Shown: in pieces, positions 1-8,386 of the stretch
Numbering within the stretch: the first letter of the stretch is position 1
Layout of the letters: each line of letters opens with the position of its first letter
Assembly (NCBI GenBank): GCA_964631175.1
Contig: CAZVWH010000015.1
Location: 1 to 39,034, forward strand
DNA: 39,034 nt
Source: CAZVWH01 sp964631175
GTDB taxonomy: Bacteria > Planctomycetota > Phycisphaerae > Sedimentisphaerales > Anaerobacaceae
Reading direction: 5' to 3'
Made by a program: the position numbers and the translations under genes
Notes under the pieces: model-generated
What the model saw: the letters and a program-made list of their open reading frames with translations, nothing else
Databases searched by the model: none
What the model was told of the DNA's origin: nothing

Positions 1-58
1 TGGTAGGGTGGGGCTTGCCCCACCATGACCTTATCGGTGGGCTAAAGCCCACCCTACC
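1..58. repeat. intergenic palindromic repeat pair
   Basis: Two palindromes lie side by side: GGTGGGGC/GCCCCACC at 7-24 and GGTGGGC/GCCCACC at about 37-54, ending in CCTACC, which mirrors the opening GTAGGG. A close relative of the first (GGTGGGGCAAGCCCCACC) occurs at about 29404-29421, and a decayed form at 14221-14240. It lies just upstream of thpR, so it could act in the transcript, but it resembles the dispersed repeats seen throughout the window. Confidence 0.6.
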
Positions 59-89
59 TGCTTAATAACATTTTTAGCCGACAAATAAA

Positions 90-656
90 ATGAGAGTATT
101 TATAGCTATAGATATTGATGAGCAAATCCGAGCAGGATTAAACCGCCTACAGCAACAGTTGCAGAATAAGGCCGACACTAAAAGAAATGATGTCAAGTGG
201 GTATCACCTAAAAATGTACATTTGACTTTAAAATTCTTGGGCGAGATTAAAGACGAGCAGGTCGTCGATGTCTGCAACATAGCCAAGGATGTTGCCGGCA
301 GGCATAAGAGCTTTGAGCTGGCGATAGAATCGGTCGGCTGCTTCGGCGGCAGAAGCGCAAGAGTCTTATGGGTCGGCTTAGGCAAAGGCAAAGAAAACCT
401 GCTACAGCTTCAAAAGGACCTCGAAGAGCAATTGGCTTCGGCTGGTTGGCCGCCGGAAACAAGAGAATTCACCGGCCATCTGACACTGTGCAGGGTAAAA
501 AATCCAAAGGCAGGTGCCAGGCTCGCGGAAATAATAGAAAATTACAGAGATTTTAAGCTCGGAACGACACCTGTGGATTCGGTTCATGTTTACCAGAGCC
601 AGTTGACTCCGAGCGGTCCTGTTTATACTGTATTAGGCAACTATAAAATGAGCTAA
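90..656 (+). CDS. thpR: RNA 2',3'-cyclic phosphodiesterase (ThpR/LigT, 2H family)
   Basis: The 188-residue product fits the ThpR/LigT family of the 2H phosphoesterases, which open 2',3'-cyclic phosphates on RNA and were first described as 2'-5' RNA ligases. Both catalytic H-x-T motifs are visible: HLTLKFLG with H44/T46 and HLTLCRVK with H130/T132. The N-terminus MRVFIAIDI is typical, and the length is usual for the family. It is cytosolic. It lies 18 bp upstream of recA on the same strand and is probably co-transcribed with it. No strong Shine-Dalgarno sequence precedes the ATG, but no other in-frame start fits the N-terminal beta strand as well. Confidence 0.9.
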   Translation: MRVFIAIDIDEQIRAGLNRLQQQLQNKADTKRNDVKWVSPKNVHLTLKFLGEIKDEQVVDVCNIAKDVAGRHKSFELAIESVGCFGGRSARVLWVGLGKGKENLLQLQKDLEEQLASAGWPPETREFTGHLTLCRVKNPKAGARLAEIIENYRDFKLGTTPVDSVHVYQSQLTPSGPVYTVLGNYKMS

Positions 657-674
657 GAAGTAGGAGAATGGAAG

Positions 675-1787
675 ATGGTAAAAACGAAAAAGGCAGAGGA
701 AGGTTCGCAGGCAACCGGCAGAGAAGCTGCTCTACAGCGTGTTATCGCACAGATCGAAAAGCAATACGGCCAGGGCGCAATTATGCAGATGGATGAGCAC
801 AAGTACGCTAAGATCGCAGGCATCAGCACCGGCTCACTATCATTAGACATTGCTTTAGGTGGAAAGGGTATCCCGCGTGGCAGAGTCTCCGAGTTGTTCG
901 GGCCGGAGTCGTCCGGCAAAACCACCCTGGCACTGCACATCATTGCAAACGCCCAGCGGGCGGGTGGCGTGGCAGCGTTTATCGATGCTGAGCACGCCCT
1001 TGATATAACCTGGGCCAAAAGGTTGGGCGTCGATGTCAGCAGTTTGTTGGTTAGCCAGCCCGATACCGGCGAGCAGGCGCTTGAAATTACTGAAATGCTG
1101 ATCGCATCTAATTCAATCGATGTTATAGTTATAGATTCGGTTGCCGCACTGACGCCAAGAGTGGAGATTGAAGGCGAGATGAGCGACACTCAGGTGGGAC
1201 TGCAGGCAAGGCTGATGAGCAAGGCAATGAGAAAGCTCACCGCTATTATCAATAAGAGCAAAACCGCTTTGGTGTTTATAAATCAAATCCGTATGAAAAT
1301 CGGCGTTATGTTCGGCAATCCCGAAACCACCAGCGGCGGAAGAGCACTGAAGTTTTATAGCTCTGTGCGAATCGATCTGAGACGAGTGACAACGATAAAA
1401 GACAGCAGCGGTGCGGTCGGCAACAGAGTCAGAGCCAGAGTGGTAAAGAATAAAATCGCACCGCCCTTCCGGGACGGTGAATTCGACATTATGTTCGACT
1501 CCGGAATCAGCTACGAAGGTGATTTGCTGGACCTGGGCATCGGATGCAATGTGCTCGAAAGAAGCGGCGCATGGCTGAACTACGGCGATATTCGGCTCGG
1601 TCAGGGAAGAGAAAACGCAAAAAAGTATCTGGTGGATAATAAAGACCTGCGCGAGGAAATAAAAAACAAAATCCTTGCCGCCAAAGGAATGGCAGCGCTT
1701 AGCGGCCCGGAGATGCCAATAGTTGATTATCAAAAAGACACAAAGAAAAAAACCATCAACAACCGGGAAAGAATAAATGAAGCATAA
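675..1787 (+). CDS. recA: RecA recombinase
   Basis: RecA forms ATP-dependent filaments on single-stranded DNA for homologous recombination and stimulates LexA cleavage in the SOS response. The 370-residue protein shows the Walker A motif GPESSGKT at residues 76-83, the Walker B region VIVIDSVAAL, the L1 region and the L2 loop MFGNPETTSGG. The basic C-terminal tail (KDTKKKTINNRERINEA) is typical. A TAGGAG sequence about 8 nt before the ATG supports the start. The last 11 bp overlap the start of alaS, which suggests translational coupling. No obvious LexA box was seen upstream; transcription probably begins before thpR. Confidence 0.98.
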   Translation: MVKTKKAEEGSQATGREAALQRVIAQIEKQYGQGAIMQMDEHKYAKIAGISTGSLSLDIALGGKGIPRGRVSELFGPESSGKTTLALHIIANAQRAGGVAAFIDAEHALDITWAKRLGVDVSSLLVSQPDTGEQALEITEMLIASNSIDVIVIDSVAALTPRVEIEGEMSDTQVGLQARLMSKAMRKLTAIINKSKTALVFINQIRMKIGVMFGNPETTSGGRALKFYSSVRIDLRRVTTIKDSSGAVGNRVRARVVKNKIAPPFRDGEFDIMFDSGISYEGDLLDLGIGCNVLERSGAWLNYGDIRLGQGRENAKKYLVDNKDLREEIKNKILAAKGMAALSGPEMPIVDYQKDTKKKTINNRERINEA

Positions 1788-4509
1788 AGTTTCAAGTGCG
1801 GCACAAATCAGGAGCAGCTTCATAGATTTTTTTAAGAGTAAGGGCCATGAGTTTATCCCCAGCTCGCCGATTGTACCCATCAACGACCAGACCCTGCTTT
1901 TTGCAAACGCTGGGATGAATCAATTCAAAGATATATTCCTGGGTCTGGAGTCACCGCAATGCCGACGAGCGGTCAATAGTCAGAAGTGCCTGCGGGTAAG
2001 CGGCAAGCACAATGACCTTGAAGAGGTAGGCAAAGATACTTATCACCACACCTTTTTTGAAATGTTAGGCAACTGGTCGTTTGATGATTACTTCAAGGCT
2101 GAAGCAATCGAATGGGCCTGGGAGCTGCTTACAGACGTTTGGGGCATTGACCCGGGCCGTCTTTCGGCTACATTTTTTGCCGGCGACAAGGCGGACGGAC
2201 TGCCGAGGGATGAAGAGGCGGCTGGACTTTGGACTAAAGTGACACCAATATCATCCGAGAGAGTCCTGGCATTCGGCAGGAAGGACAACTTCTGGGAAAT
2301 GGGTGAGGCCGGTCCCTGCGGGCCGTGCAGCGAGATACATATCGACCTTGGGCCTGATATGTGTGACAAAAAGGATGTGCCGGGCCACAAATGCGTTGTC
2401 AATGGCGGCTGTAGTCGATTCATCGAGTTATGGAATCTGGTTTTCATACAATATAATCGCACGGAGGACGGCAAATTACTGCCCCTCGGCGCCAAATACG
2501 TTGACACCGGTGCCGGCCTGGAAAGAATCGCTGCGGTGCTGCAAAACAAAAAGAGCAATTACGACACCGATTTGTTTATGCCTGTAATCGAGAGTATCAG
2601 CCGTCTAACCAGCCACAAATACACTTCAAAGCCTGGCAATAAAACCGATAATGCTTTCAGAGTCATAGCCGACCACATTCGCACGCTTGTTTTCGCCATA
2701 ACCGATGGTGCCACGCCCTCCAATGAAGGGCGTGGATACGTAATTCGCCGAATACTCCGCAGGGCTTCAAGGTTCGCAAGAGAGCTGGGAATGCACGAGC
2801 CTTTTATCTACAGACTTGTGCCAGTTGTAGCTGATTGCTTAGGTGACGCTTTTGGCGAGATAAAGGAAAGGGCCGACTACGTCTCAACAGTCATCGAATC
2901 GGAAGAGGCCAGCTTCGGCAGGACGCTGGATAGGGGCATTGAAATTTTTGGCTACGCTGCCGAGCAGGCGGCGCAAACCGCAGAGAAAACCATCAGCGGC
3001 GACGATGCTTTCCAGCTTTACGATACATACGGCTTTCCACTCGATTTGACACAGCTTATGGCTGAAGAACGGGGCTTGAAAGTAGATACATCGAAATTTG
3101 ACGAACTGATGGAAGAGCAAAGACAACGCGCAAGGGCAGCCCAAAAAAGTGATTCTTTAACCGGGACCTTTGCCGATGTCGAACTTCCTGTCACCGAAGA
3201 TGCGACTAAATATCTTGCGGACAATTGCGATAGTGTCATCGTCGGCTGGATTGACAGCGAAGACTTCAAGACCGAAGATAGGATTCCAGCCGATACCGAA
3301 GTCGGCCTTGTGCTCGATAAAACGTGCTTCTATGCCGAGGCCGGTGGACAGGTTGGTGACTGCGGCATCATTCAATCCGATAGGGGGAAGTTCATCGTCG
3401 AGAATACTACAAAAATAGCAAGCTGTGTAATTCACAAAGGCAAAATGGCCGAGGGAACCTTTGATAGCGGCGAAAAGGTAAGAGCAATTGTCAGCAAAGA
3501 TAGATACGCCACGAAGAAAAACCACACCGCGACACATCTATTGCAGTGGGCACTGCAAGATGTATTGGGCAAATCCGTGTCACAACAGGGAAGCTACGTT
3601 GGGCCGGACTATTTGCGGTTCGATTTTACCTGCCCCAAGGCGCCCACAGCCGGGCAGCTAAGAGAGGTCGAGAATTTGGTTAGAGAGAAAATTGCCGCTG
3701 ATTTGCCCGTGACGTGGACAGTGATACCAAGAAAAAAGGCTGAGAAGCTCGGTGCGATGGCACTATTCGGCGAGAAGTACGGAAACGAGGTGCGTGTAGT
3801 CGGAATCGGTGTAGAGCATGGTGACAAAATTAGTCAGGCGTTCAGCAGAGAGTTTTGTGGTGGTACGCATGTCGATAGGCTTGGCTCTATTGGCGGCTTT
3901 AAGATAATTAAAGAAGAAAGCATATCCGCCGGCGTTCGCAGAATTACAGCACTTACAGGGTCGGCGCTTACGGATTATTTTGAGAATTCAAGTGACATTG
4001 TCGAATCCCTTAGCCAGATGCTGAAAGTCCCTGCTGAGACTGTCACGAATAGAGTTGAGCATTTGCTCGCCGAGAACAAAAAGCTCGCCAAGAAGCTCAA
4101 AGCAGCCGGGACGGCAGGCGGCCCCGACACCATAGCCGAGGCCAAAAAGCTCCTTGAAAATTGCGAAAAAATTAATAGTGCTCACGTGATAATAGGCCAA
4201 TTATCAAATACGCCAATCGAACGGGCCAGAGAAGCTGTGGACATGCTCAAAAAGAAGGCAAAATCCGCAGCCATAGTTCTCGGCTTTGCAGATGGTGACA
4301 AGGTAACACTTTTATCCGGCGTGACAGATGACCTCGTCAAAAAAGGTCTAAAGGCCGGTGACGTTGTCAAGGTGATTGCGCCAATAGTCGATGGTGGAGG
4401 CGGCGGACGACCGCAAATGGCGCAGGCCGGCGGCAAAAACCCGAGTAAAATCCAGGAAGCGCTAGCCAAAGCCGAAGAAATAATAAAAGAAAAACTTGTG
4501 AGCAGGTAA
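1777..4509 (+). CDS. alaS: alanine--tRNA ligase
   Basis: AlaRS charges tRNA-Ala and hydrolyses mischarged Ser- and Gly-tRNA-Ala. The 910-residue protein is full length. It has the class II catalytic domain with FEMLGNWSFDDYF near residue 90, the tRNA-recognition region with IRRILRRASRFARELG, the editing domain zinc site HTATH (H583, H587) with CGGTH (C694, H698), and a C-terminal DHHA1-type domain ending in the Gly-rich GGGGGRPQMAQAGG. The ATG lies inside the end of recA (11-bp overlap). A recA-alaS order is seen in several bacterial groups. Nothing is missing or unusual. Confidence 0.98.
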   Translation: MKHKVSSAAQIRSSFIDFFKSKGHEFIPSSPIVPINDQTLLFANAGMNQFKDIFLGLESPQCRRAVNSQKCLRVSGKHNDLEEVGKDTYHHTFFEMLGNWSFDDYFKAEAIEWAWELLTDVWGIDPGRLSATFFAGDKADGLPRDEEAAGLWTKVTPISSERVLAFGRKDNFWEMGEAGPCGPCSEIHIDLGPDMCDKKDVPGHKCVVNGGCSRFIELWNLVFIQYNRTEDGKLLPLGAKYVDTGAGLERIAAVLQNKKSNYDTDLFMPVIESISRLTSHKYTSKPGNKTDNAFRVIADHIRTLVFAITDGATPSNEGRGYVIRRILRRASRFARELGMHEPFIYRLVPVVADCLGDAFGEIKERADYVSTVIESEEASFGRTLDRGIEIFGYAAEQAAQTAEKTISGDDAFQLYDTYGFPLDLTQLMAEERGLKVDTSKFDELMEEQRQRARAAQKSDSLTGTFADVELPVTEDATKYLADNCDSVIVGWIDSEDFKTEDRIPADTEVGLVLDKTCFYAEAGGQVGDCGIIQSDRGKFIVENTTKIASCVIHKGKMAEGTFDSGEKVRAIVSKDRYATKKNHTATHLLQWALQDVLGKSVSQQGSYVGPDYLRFDFTCPKAPTAGQLREVENLVREKIAADLPVTWTVIPRKKAEKLGAMALFGEKYGNEVRVVGIGVEHGDKISQAFSREFCGGTHVDRLGSIGGFKIIKEESISAGVRRITALTGSALTDYFENSSDIVESLSQMLKVPAETVTNRVEHLLAENKKLAKKLKAAGTAGGPDTIAEAKKLLENCEKINSAHVIIGQLSNTPIERAREAVDMLKKKAKSAAIVLGFADGDKVTLLSGVTDDLVKKGLKAGDVVKVIAPIVDGGGGGRPQMAQAGGKNPSKIQEALAKAEEIIKEKLVSR

Positions 4510-4593
4510 CTGGTTAAATGGTTATTGGTTAAATAGTAAATTCAATCACCGATTACCAGCCGCCATTTATCAGTCCTCTAAAGAGGGGACAAA

Positions 4594-5340
4594 ATGAAGA
4601 TATTGGAGGAAGAGCCCCCGTTAGCGAGCGAATTTAAGCAACCTTTTATAATTAACGCTTTTCTCTACCCTATCAGTGCAGCGGGAATGATACATGTTGC
4701 AATCTTTGTAATTGTGCCTCTATTGTTTTCTTTGTTCATCAGATTATTCGAGTTGTTATTGGGGCCGTTTCTTGGTTTTGGAACTGCTGTGTTCACCGAG
4801 CCATTAACTATAATTTTTTATGTAATCTTCTATAGCTATATGTGTTACTACATCGCAGATTGTGTTTTCAATAGTTCCAAAGGTCGTCAGCGTGCTTCAA
4901 GTATCTCGATGCCGAGTCAATTTAGTTGGATTGACTTTGCATCAGAGGCGGTTATTTTAGCTGGTTGCGCAGCTATCTGTTTGTCGCCAATAGCATTATA
5001 TTCAGCCATTACTAAGAGGGCCGATTTATACTTTTGGCTTTTGTCAGCTTATGGAGTCTTCTTTTTGCCGATGGCGCTGCTGAGGGGAATTATGTTTAAT
5101 GCCTTTGACGCTTTGAATCCGATAGAAATCATCCGGTCGATATGCCGTGTGTTTTTACCATATTGCGGCTTGGTTCTGTTCTTTCTTGTTATTGGTGGAT
5201 TTATCGCAGCAGTTTTATCGAGACTGCCGATTTGGGGATTTCTTACACAAGGCATCAAGATTTATCTGATTTTCGTTCTGGCATATCGATTAGGCTGGTT
5301 TTACTGGTGGCACAAAGATAAGCTTAATTGGGGGATATAA
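4594..5340 (+). CDS. multi-pass membrane protein of unknown function
   Basis: The 248-residue product is strongly hydrophobic, with about five or six predicted membrane segments: roughly residues 30-55, 65-90, 110-135, 145-165, 185-210 and 215-235. The short N-terminus is acidic (MKILEEEPP). I do not recognise a family. The pattern resembles small DUF-type integral membrane proteins common in planctomycetes. The start codon follows AGAGGGG by 6 nt, and that Shine-Dalgarno sequence can pair with CCTCT just upstream, so initiation may be partly masked. The gene is separated from alaS by 84 bp and ends at a strong hairpin shared with hisD. Confidence 0.8.
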   Translation: MKILEEEPPLASEFKQPFIINAFLYPISAAGMIHVAIFVIVPLLFSLFIRLFELLLGPFLGFGTAVFTEPLTIIFYVIFYSYMCYYIADCVFNSSKGRQRASSISMPSQFSWIDFASEAVILAGCAAICLSPIALYSAITKRADLYFWLLSAYGVFFLPMALLRGIMFNAFDALNPIEIIRSICRVFLPYCGLVLFFLVIGGFIAAVLSRLPIWGFLTQGIKIYLIFVLAYRLGWFYWWHKDKLNWGI

Positions 5341-5343
5341 AAA

Positions 5344-5388
5344 CCCCCACGTAAAATCCGTCGATCCGGCACCAGACGGACGTGGGGG
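5344..5388. terminator. hairpin between convergent genes
   Basis: CCCCCACGT (5344-5352) pairs with ACGTGGGGG (5380-5388). An inner CCGTC/GACGG stem makes this a long, nearly perfect hairpin 3 bp after the membrane-protein stop. A T-run (5404-5409) follows on the plus strand, 15 nt away from the stem. It lies between two converging genes and probably serves as a bidirectional terminator, although the T-tract is not placed classically. Confidence 0.65.
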
Positions 5389-5434
5389 CTAAACAAATAA
5401 AACTTTTTTGTTCAGAACAACAAATACGTAAGCA

Positions 5435-6742
5435 TCAATCCTGCTGTCGGATTCTTATGCTTCTTGCATGGGCGTCGAGCCCCTCAACCTCTGCTAAGCG
5501 AATAATATCCTCAGCACACCCAGCCAACTTTTCTTTGTCGTATTCGATTATGCTCGTTGACTTGATAAAATCATTAGCACTAAGAGCGCTGAAGAATCTT
5601 GCCGTCAGTCCCGTTGGAAGTGTATGGCTCGGACCAGCCCAATAATCGCCGACAGCAACAGGCGAATATTCACCTATAAAAATTGCACCAGCATTGTGGA
5701 TTTGTTCCGCATTTTTTTTACTTTCATCGCCGCACTGAATCTCAAGATGCTCTGGGGCAAAATCATTTGCCTCATTGATTACTTTCTCAATATTCTCAAA
5801 AACTGCTATAGCGCTGTATTTTTTCAGACATTTAATTGTCTCTTCAGCACGATTCAAATGTTGCACTTGATGTTTCAGTTCGTTTAGCACTTTCTCTGCT
5901 AAATCCTGAGAGTTTGTAAATAACACTGCACTTCCAGGTGCATGTTCTGCCTGACTGAGCATATCGGCTGCTATCCATGCAGGCTTAGCGCTATCATCTG
6001 CAATTATCAGCACTTCACTCGGCCCAGCTATCGAATCGATGCCAACAATTCCAGAGACCTCTCGCTTGGCGGTTTGTACCCACTGATTGCCGGGCCCCAC
6101 GATTTTGTCAACTCTAAGGATGGTGTCAACAGTACCAAATGCCAACGCTGCTATAGCCTGGGCACCGCCGATTCTGAAGACTTCGTCGATATCAAGCTCA
6201 CGACAAACAGCCAGAATAACAGGATGGATGCTACCTTTGTGCCTAGGTGGTGAAACAATTGAGATGTACTTTACACCAGCCACCTGTGCCGGTACTGCTG
6301 TCATTATCACCGTTGATGGCAGCGGGGCAGATGCTCCGGGGACACAGATACCAACCCGCTCTATCGGTGTATATTTGATTCCAGTACCCTTAAAACCACC
6401 AATAAAAATCTTTTTCTGATATTCTCTAACATTCTTAATAGCTTTTTGCAGCGATGCAAGAAGGTCCTTGTCGATTTCCTTGTAAGCCTTATCGATATCC
6501 TGCTGGGTTACTCGAAACTGTTCAGGCCGCAGCTTAACACGATCAAATTTCTCCGTGAATCTTGACAACGCTTCAGCCCCGTTCCGCTCGACTTCGCTAA
6601 GAATCTCAATAACCTGCTTGCGTCTGTTATCGCTGGCTAAAAACCATGCTTCGCGCATTATATTGATACGAAGTTCACCTAATCGTTTCTCAAAATCCAC
6701 CTGTCGATAGGTAATGAGGATTTTGTCAAGTTCGTGGGACAC
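5435..6742 (-). CDS. hisD: histidinol dehydrogenase
   Basis: HisD is the NAD-dependent zinc enzyme that oxidises L-histidinol to L-histidine in the last two steps of histidine synthesis. Visible catalytic landmarks are SQAEHAPGS (zinc-binding Gln and His), FAPEHLEIQ (general base Glu-His), DYWAGPSHTLPTG (zinc Asp) and the C-terminal GLDAHARSI (zinc His). I chose the GTG at 6742-6740. It gives 435 residues, the usual family length, and follows GGAAAG by 8 nt. The frame stays open upstream to 6928, but that extension is unlike HisD and runs into the next gene. No other his gene is in the window. A 13-codon ORF with a stronger Shine-Dalgarno sequence overlaps the start. Confidence 0.95.
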   Translation of the reverse strand: MSHELDKILITYRQVDFEKRLGELRINIMREAWFLASDNRRKQVIEILSEVERNGAEALSRFTEKFDRVKLRPEQFRVTQQDIDKAYKEIDKDLLASLQKAIKNVREYQKKIFIGGFKGTGIKYTPIERVGICVPGASAPLPSTVIMTAVPAQVAGVKYISIVSPPRHKGSIHPVILAVCRELDIDEVFRIGGAQAIAALAFGTVDTILRVDKIVGPGNQWVQTAKREVSGIVGIDSIAGPSEVLIIADDSAKPAWIAADMLSQAEHAPGSAVLFTNSQDLAEKVLNELKHQVQHLNRAEETIKCLKKYSAIAVFENIEKVINEANDFAPEHLEIQCGDESKKNAEQIHNAGAIFIGEYSPVAVGDYWAGPSHTLPTGLTARFFSALSANDFIKSTSIIEYDKEKLAGCAEDIIRLAEVEGLDAHARSIRIRQQD

Positions 6743-6767
6743 GGTTTTTTTCTTTCCAAAATCGCAT
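6726..6767 (-). other. 13-codon ORF overlapping the hisD start
   Basis: An ATG at 6767 follows a strong GGGAGG by 5 nt and encodes MRFWKEKNRVPRT before a TGA inside hisD, out of frame with it. The hisD GTG lies within this ORF. Ribosomes ending here could re-initiate on hisD, or the ORF could be a regulatory leader. It has no His codons, so it is not a classical his attenuator. The alternative is a one-base frameshift in the assembly that hides the true hisD start. Confidence 0.35.
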
Positions 6768-6845
6768 GTAAACCTCCCAGTGCCGTAAGGCCGCTGGGAT
6801 GGCTGGCGCCACATCTTAACGATAAACTGGGGGGTTAAACATTTT

Positions 6846-7883
6846 TTATCTGCCGAGGTTGCCGTGGCTGTAAGCTCTGGTTGCCCTGTGTAAAAGCAGA
6901 AATTTTTCTCCCCTATATTCGGTAACAATCCCTGCTATATTGAAACGGACCTGGTCCGGCTCGACAGATTGTACCTGCTCAGCAAGCTCCAAAGTCCGGC
7001 AAGGCAGCAGCCGAAATGTATCACCTGTACTTGTAGCACTTCGGCCAAGAGCATCAATAACAAAAACGTATTGCGTAATTGCTTCGGCGCGATGTATGTC
7101 ACGTGTGACGCACGGCGAGATAAAACCCGTTCTGTTCGACAAAACATAATTACGCGTAATCTGTAATCGCCTAACAGCAGTTGCAGCGGCGGTCCTTTCA
7201 GACTGCTCGCGCCCCGCAGAAGGCAAAGTCGGCCTATTTCTGAGCTTTTCCAATATCTCTTTGGGTATTCCTAATTCATCGTTTGCAATACCAATCCGTC
7301 TCTGACCGGGTTGATCTTTTTCTTCAGTTTGCTGCGACGTCAATGAATCCAGCGATTTGGATTCGCTAAGGGGCAAAAAATCAATTGGAAATATAAAATT
7401 CCTGCCCTTGTATTTTGTGACTCTGGCCCAGAGCCTATAGCTTTCAGTCCGTCGCGGCGGGTCGTTTGCGTCAGCAACCATCTTTTCCAGTGCGGACGAT
7501 GGGAGCAGCTCTAATCTCGCGGCGATGCCGGCTCGGTCGTTGCTGTTGATAACCGCCATATCAAATTCAAAGAACCATACTTCCGTTCCCCGCTTTTGCG
7601 GGGACGATTTTACTCCTGCCAAAGCAGGAGCAGGTGTGAGCTTGCCCCGCCGTAAGGCGTCCTCCGTGAGGAGTCCCAAGGACTGTGGACCGCGCAGGCT
7701 GGGGTCGTTGATATCTTTCCTGATTAATTTACCATCAACACCTCTCAAGATAAAGCCGTCCGGCAGCTCCAAGGCTCGCCGGGGCGAAAAAGTTCTGCCA
7801 GGTATGCCTGCACCAAGAGCCAACACCACCGAGACTACATTTATAAAAACAACCAAAATCAACAATGTATGTTTCTTATCCAT
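6846..7883 (-). CDS. exported or membrane-anchored hypothetical protein
   Basis: The 345-residue protein starts with MDKKH and a hydrophobic stretch (residues about 6-24), a signal peptide or N-terminal anchor, so the rest is expected outside the cytoplasm. Two similar stretches, VTKYKGRNFIFP and VTEYRGEKFLLLHRA, look like an internal repeat that recurs in planctomycete hypothetical proteins; I cannot give a function. Residues about 65-100 (from GPQSLGL to PQKRG) are encoded by intergenic-type palindromes at 7585-7690, which read as an in-frame insertion. The gene overlaps the upstream LOG gene by 25 bp, so it belongs to the acn-LOG-hypothetical-hisD run. Confidence 0.75.
   Translation of the reverse strand: MDKKHTLLILVVFINVVSVVLALGAGIPGRTFSPRRALELPDGFILRGVDGKLIRKDINDPSLRGPQSLGLLTEDALRRGKLTPAPALAGVKSSPQKRGTEVWFFEFDMAVINSNDRAGIAARLELLPSSALEKMVADANDPPRRTESYRLWARVTKYKGRNFIFPIDFLPLSESKSLDSLTSQQTEEKDQPGQRRIGIANDELGIPKEILEKLRNRPTLPSAGREQSERTAAATAVRRLQITRNYVLSNRTGFISPCVTRDIHRAEAITQYVFVIDALGRSATSTGDTFRLLPCRTLELAEQVQSVEPDQVRFNIAGIVTEYRGEKFLLLHRATRAYSHGNLGR
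7585..7690. repeat. palindromic repeat inserted in frame in a coding gene
   Basis: Three palindromes sit in tandem: CCCCGC/GCGGGG at 7588-7603, CTCCTGC/GCAGGAG at 7613-7630 and CTCC/GGAG near 7661-7674. They are accompanied by CCCCGCCGTAAGGCGTCC, which recurs in intergenic repeats (for example the reverse-strand copy near 18907 and the sequence near 32205). The segment keeps the frame of the surrounding gene and encodes about 35 residues unlike its flanks. Confidence 0.6.
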
Positions 7884-8386
7884 TTGCAGACCTGTTCAGG
7901 CCCGTCCGCCACATTCAGGTGCCGACTGCTATCAGGGTCATCTATCGCAATCAAATTTACCAAAGGCTTCCAAAATTCTCCTACCAGTATAATCGGTTTA
8001 CCCGATTCGAGAAAGCCTTTGTTTTTCAATTCCCAGACCTTAGCCAGCTCCAGCAGTGTTCCTGTTCCGCCGGGCAGTACAACATACGCCTGTCCCAGCT
8101 TTATCAAGGTATCGAGCCGTTCGTCAAGAGAGCCTGTAACAATCGTGCGAGTGATATATTTATTGGCTGTGCTGCTCTTAAAGGCTGAGCAGGTTACGCC
8201 GATGATTTTTCCGCCAGCCTCGGCTGCTCCTTTAGCTGCGGCCTCCATCGTCCCGCCGTAACCGCCGTTGGCTATTGTAAAACCTGCTTGTACCAAAACT
8301 CTGCCCGTCTCGTATGCTATAGTATAAGCCGAATCGCCGGCTTTAGCCCTGCCGGTGCCAAAAACGGATATAATTTTCTCATTCAT
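7859..8386 (-). CDS. SLOG/LOG-family protein (TIGR00725-like)
   Basis: The 175-residue Rossmann-like protein has the LOG signatures NGGYGGTMEAAAKGA and LPGGTGTLLELAKVWE. Related LOG proteins cleave ribose-5-phosphate from nucleotides (for example cytokinin precursors), and wider SLOG proteins bind nucleotide-derived ligands. The exact substrate cannot be read here. It is cytosolic with no added domain. Its ATG overlaps the aconitase TGA (ATGA), indicating translational coupling, and it overlaps the next gene by 25 bp. Confidence 0.85.
   Translation of the reverse strand: MNEKIISVFGTGRAKAGDSAYTIAYETGRVLVQAGFTIANGGYGGTMEAAAKGAAEAGGKIIGVTCSAFKSSTANKYITRTIVTGSLDERLDTLIKLGQAYVVLPGGTGTLLELAKVWELKNKGFLESGKPIILVGEFWKPLVNLIAIDDPDSSRHLNVADGPEQVCKWIRNIHC

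Noticed and set aside
6743..6928. N-terminal extension of hisD
   Set aside because: The added 62 residues are unlike HisD, run into the upstream gene, and the GTG at 6742 gives the normal length with a ribosome-binding site.
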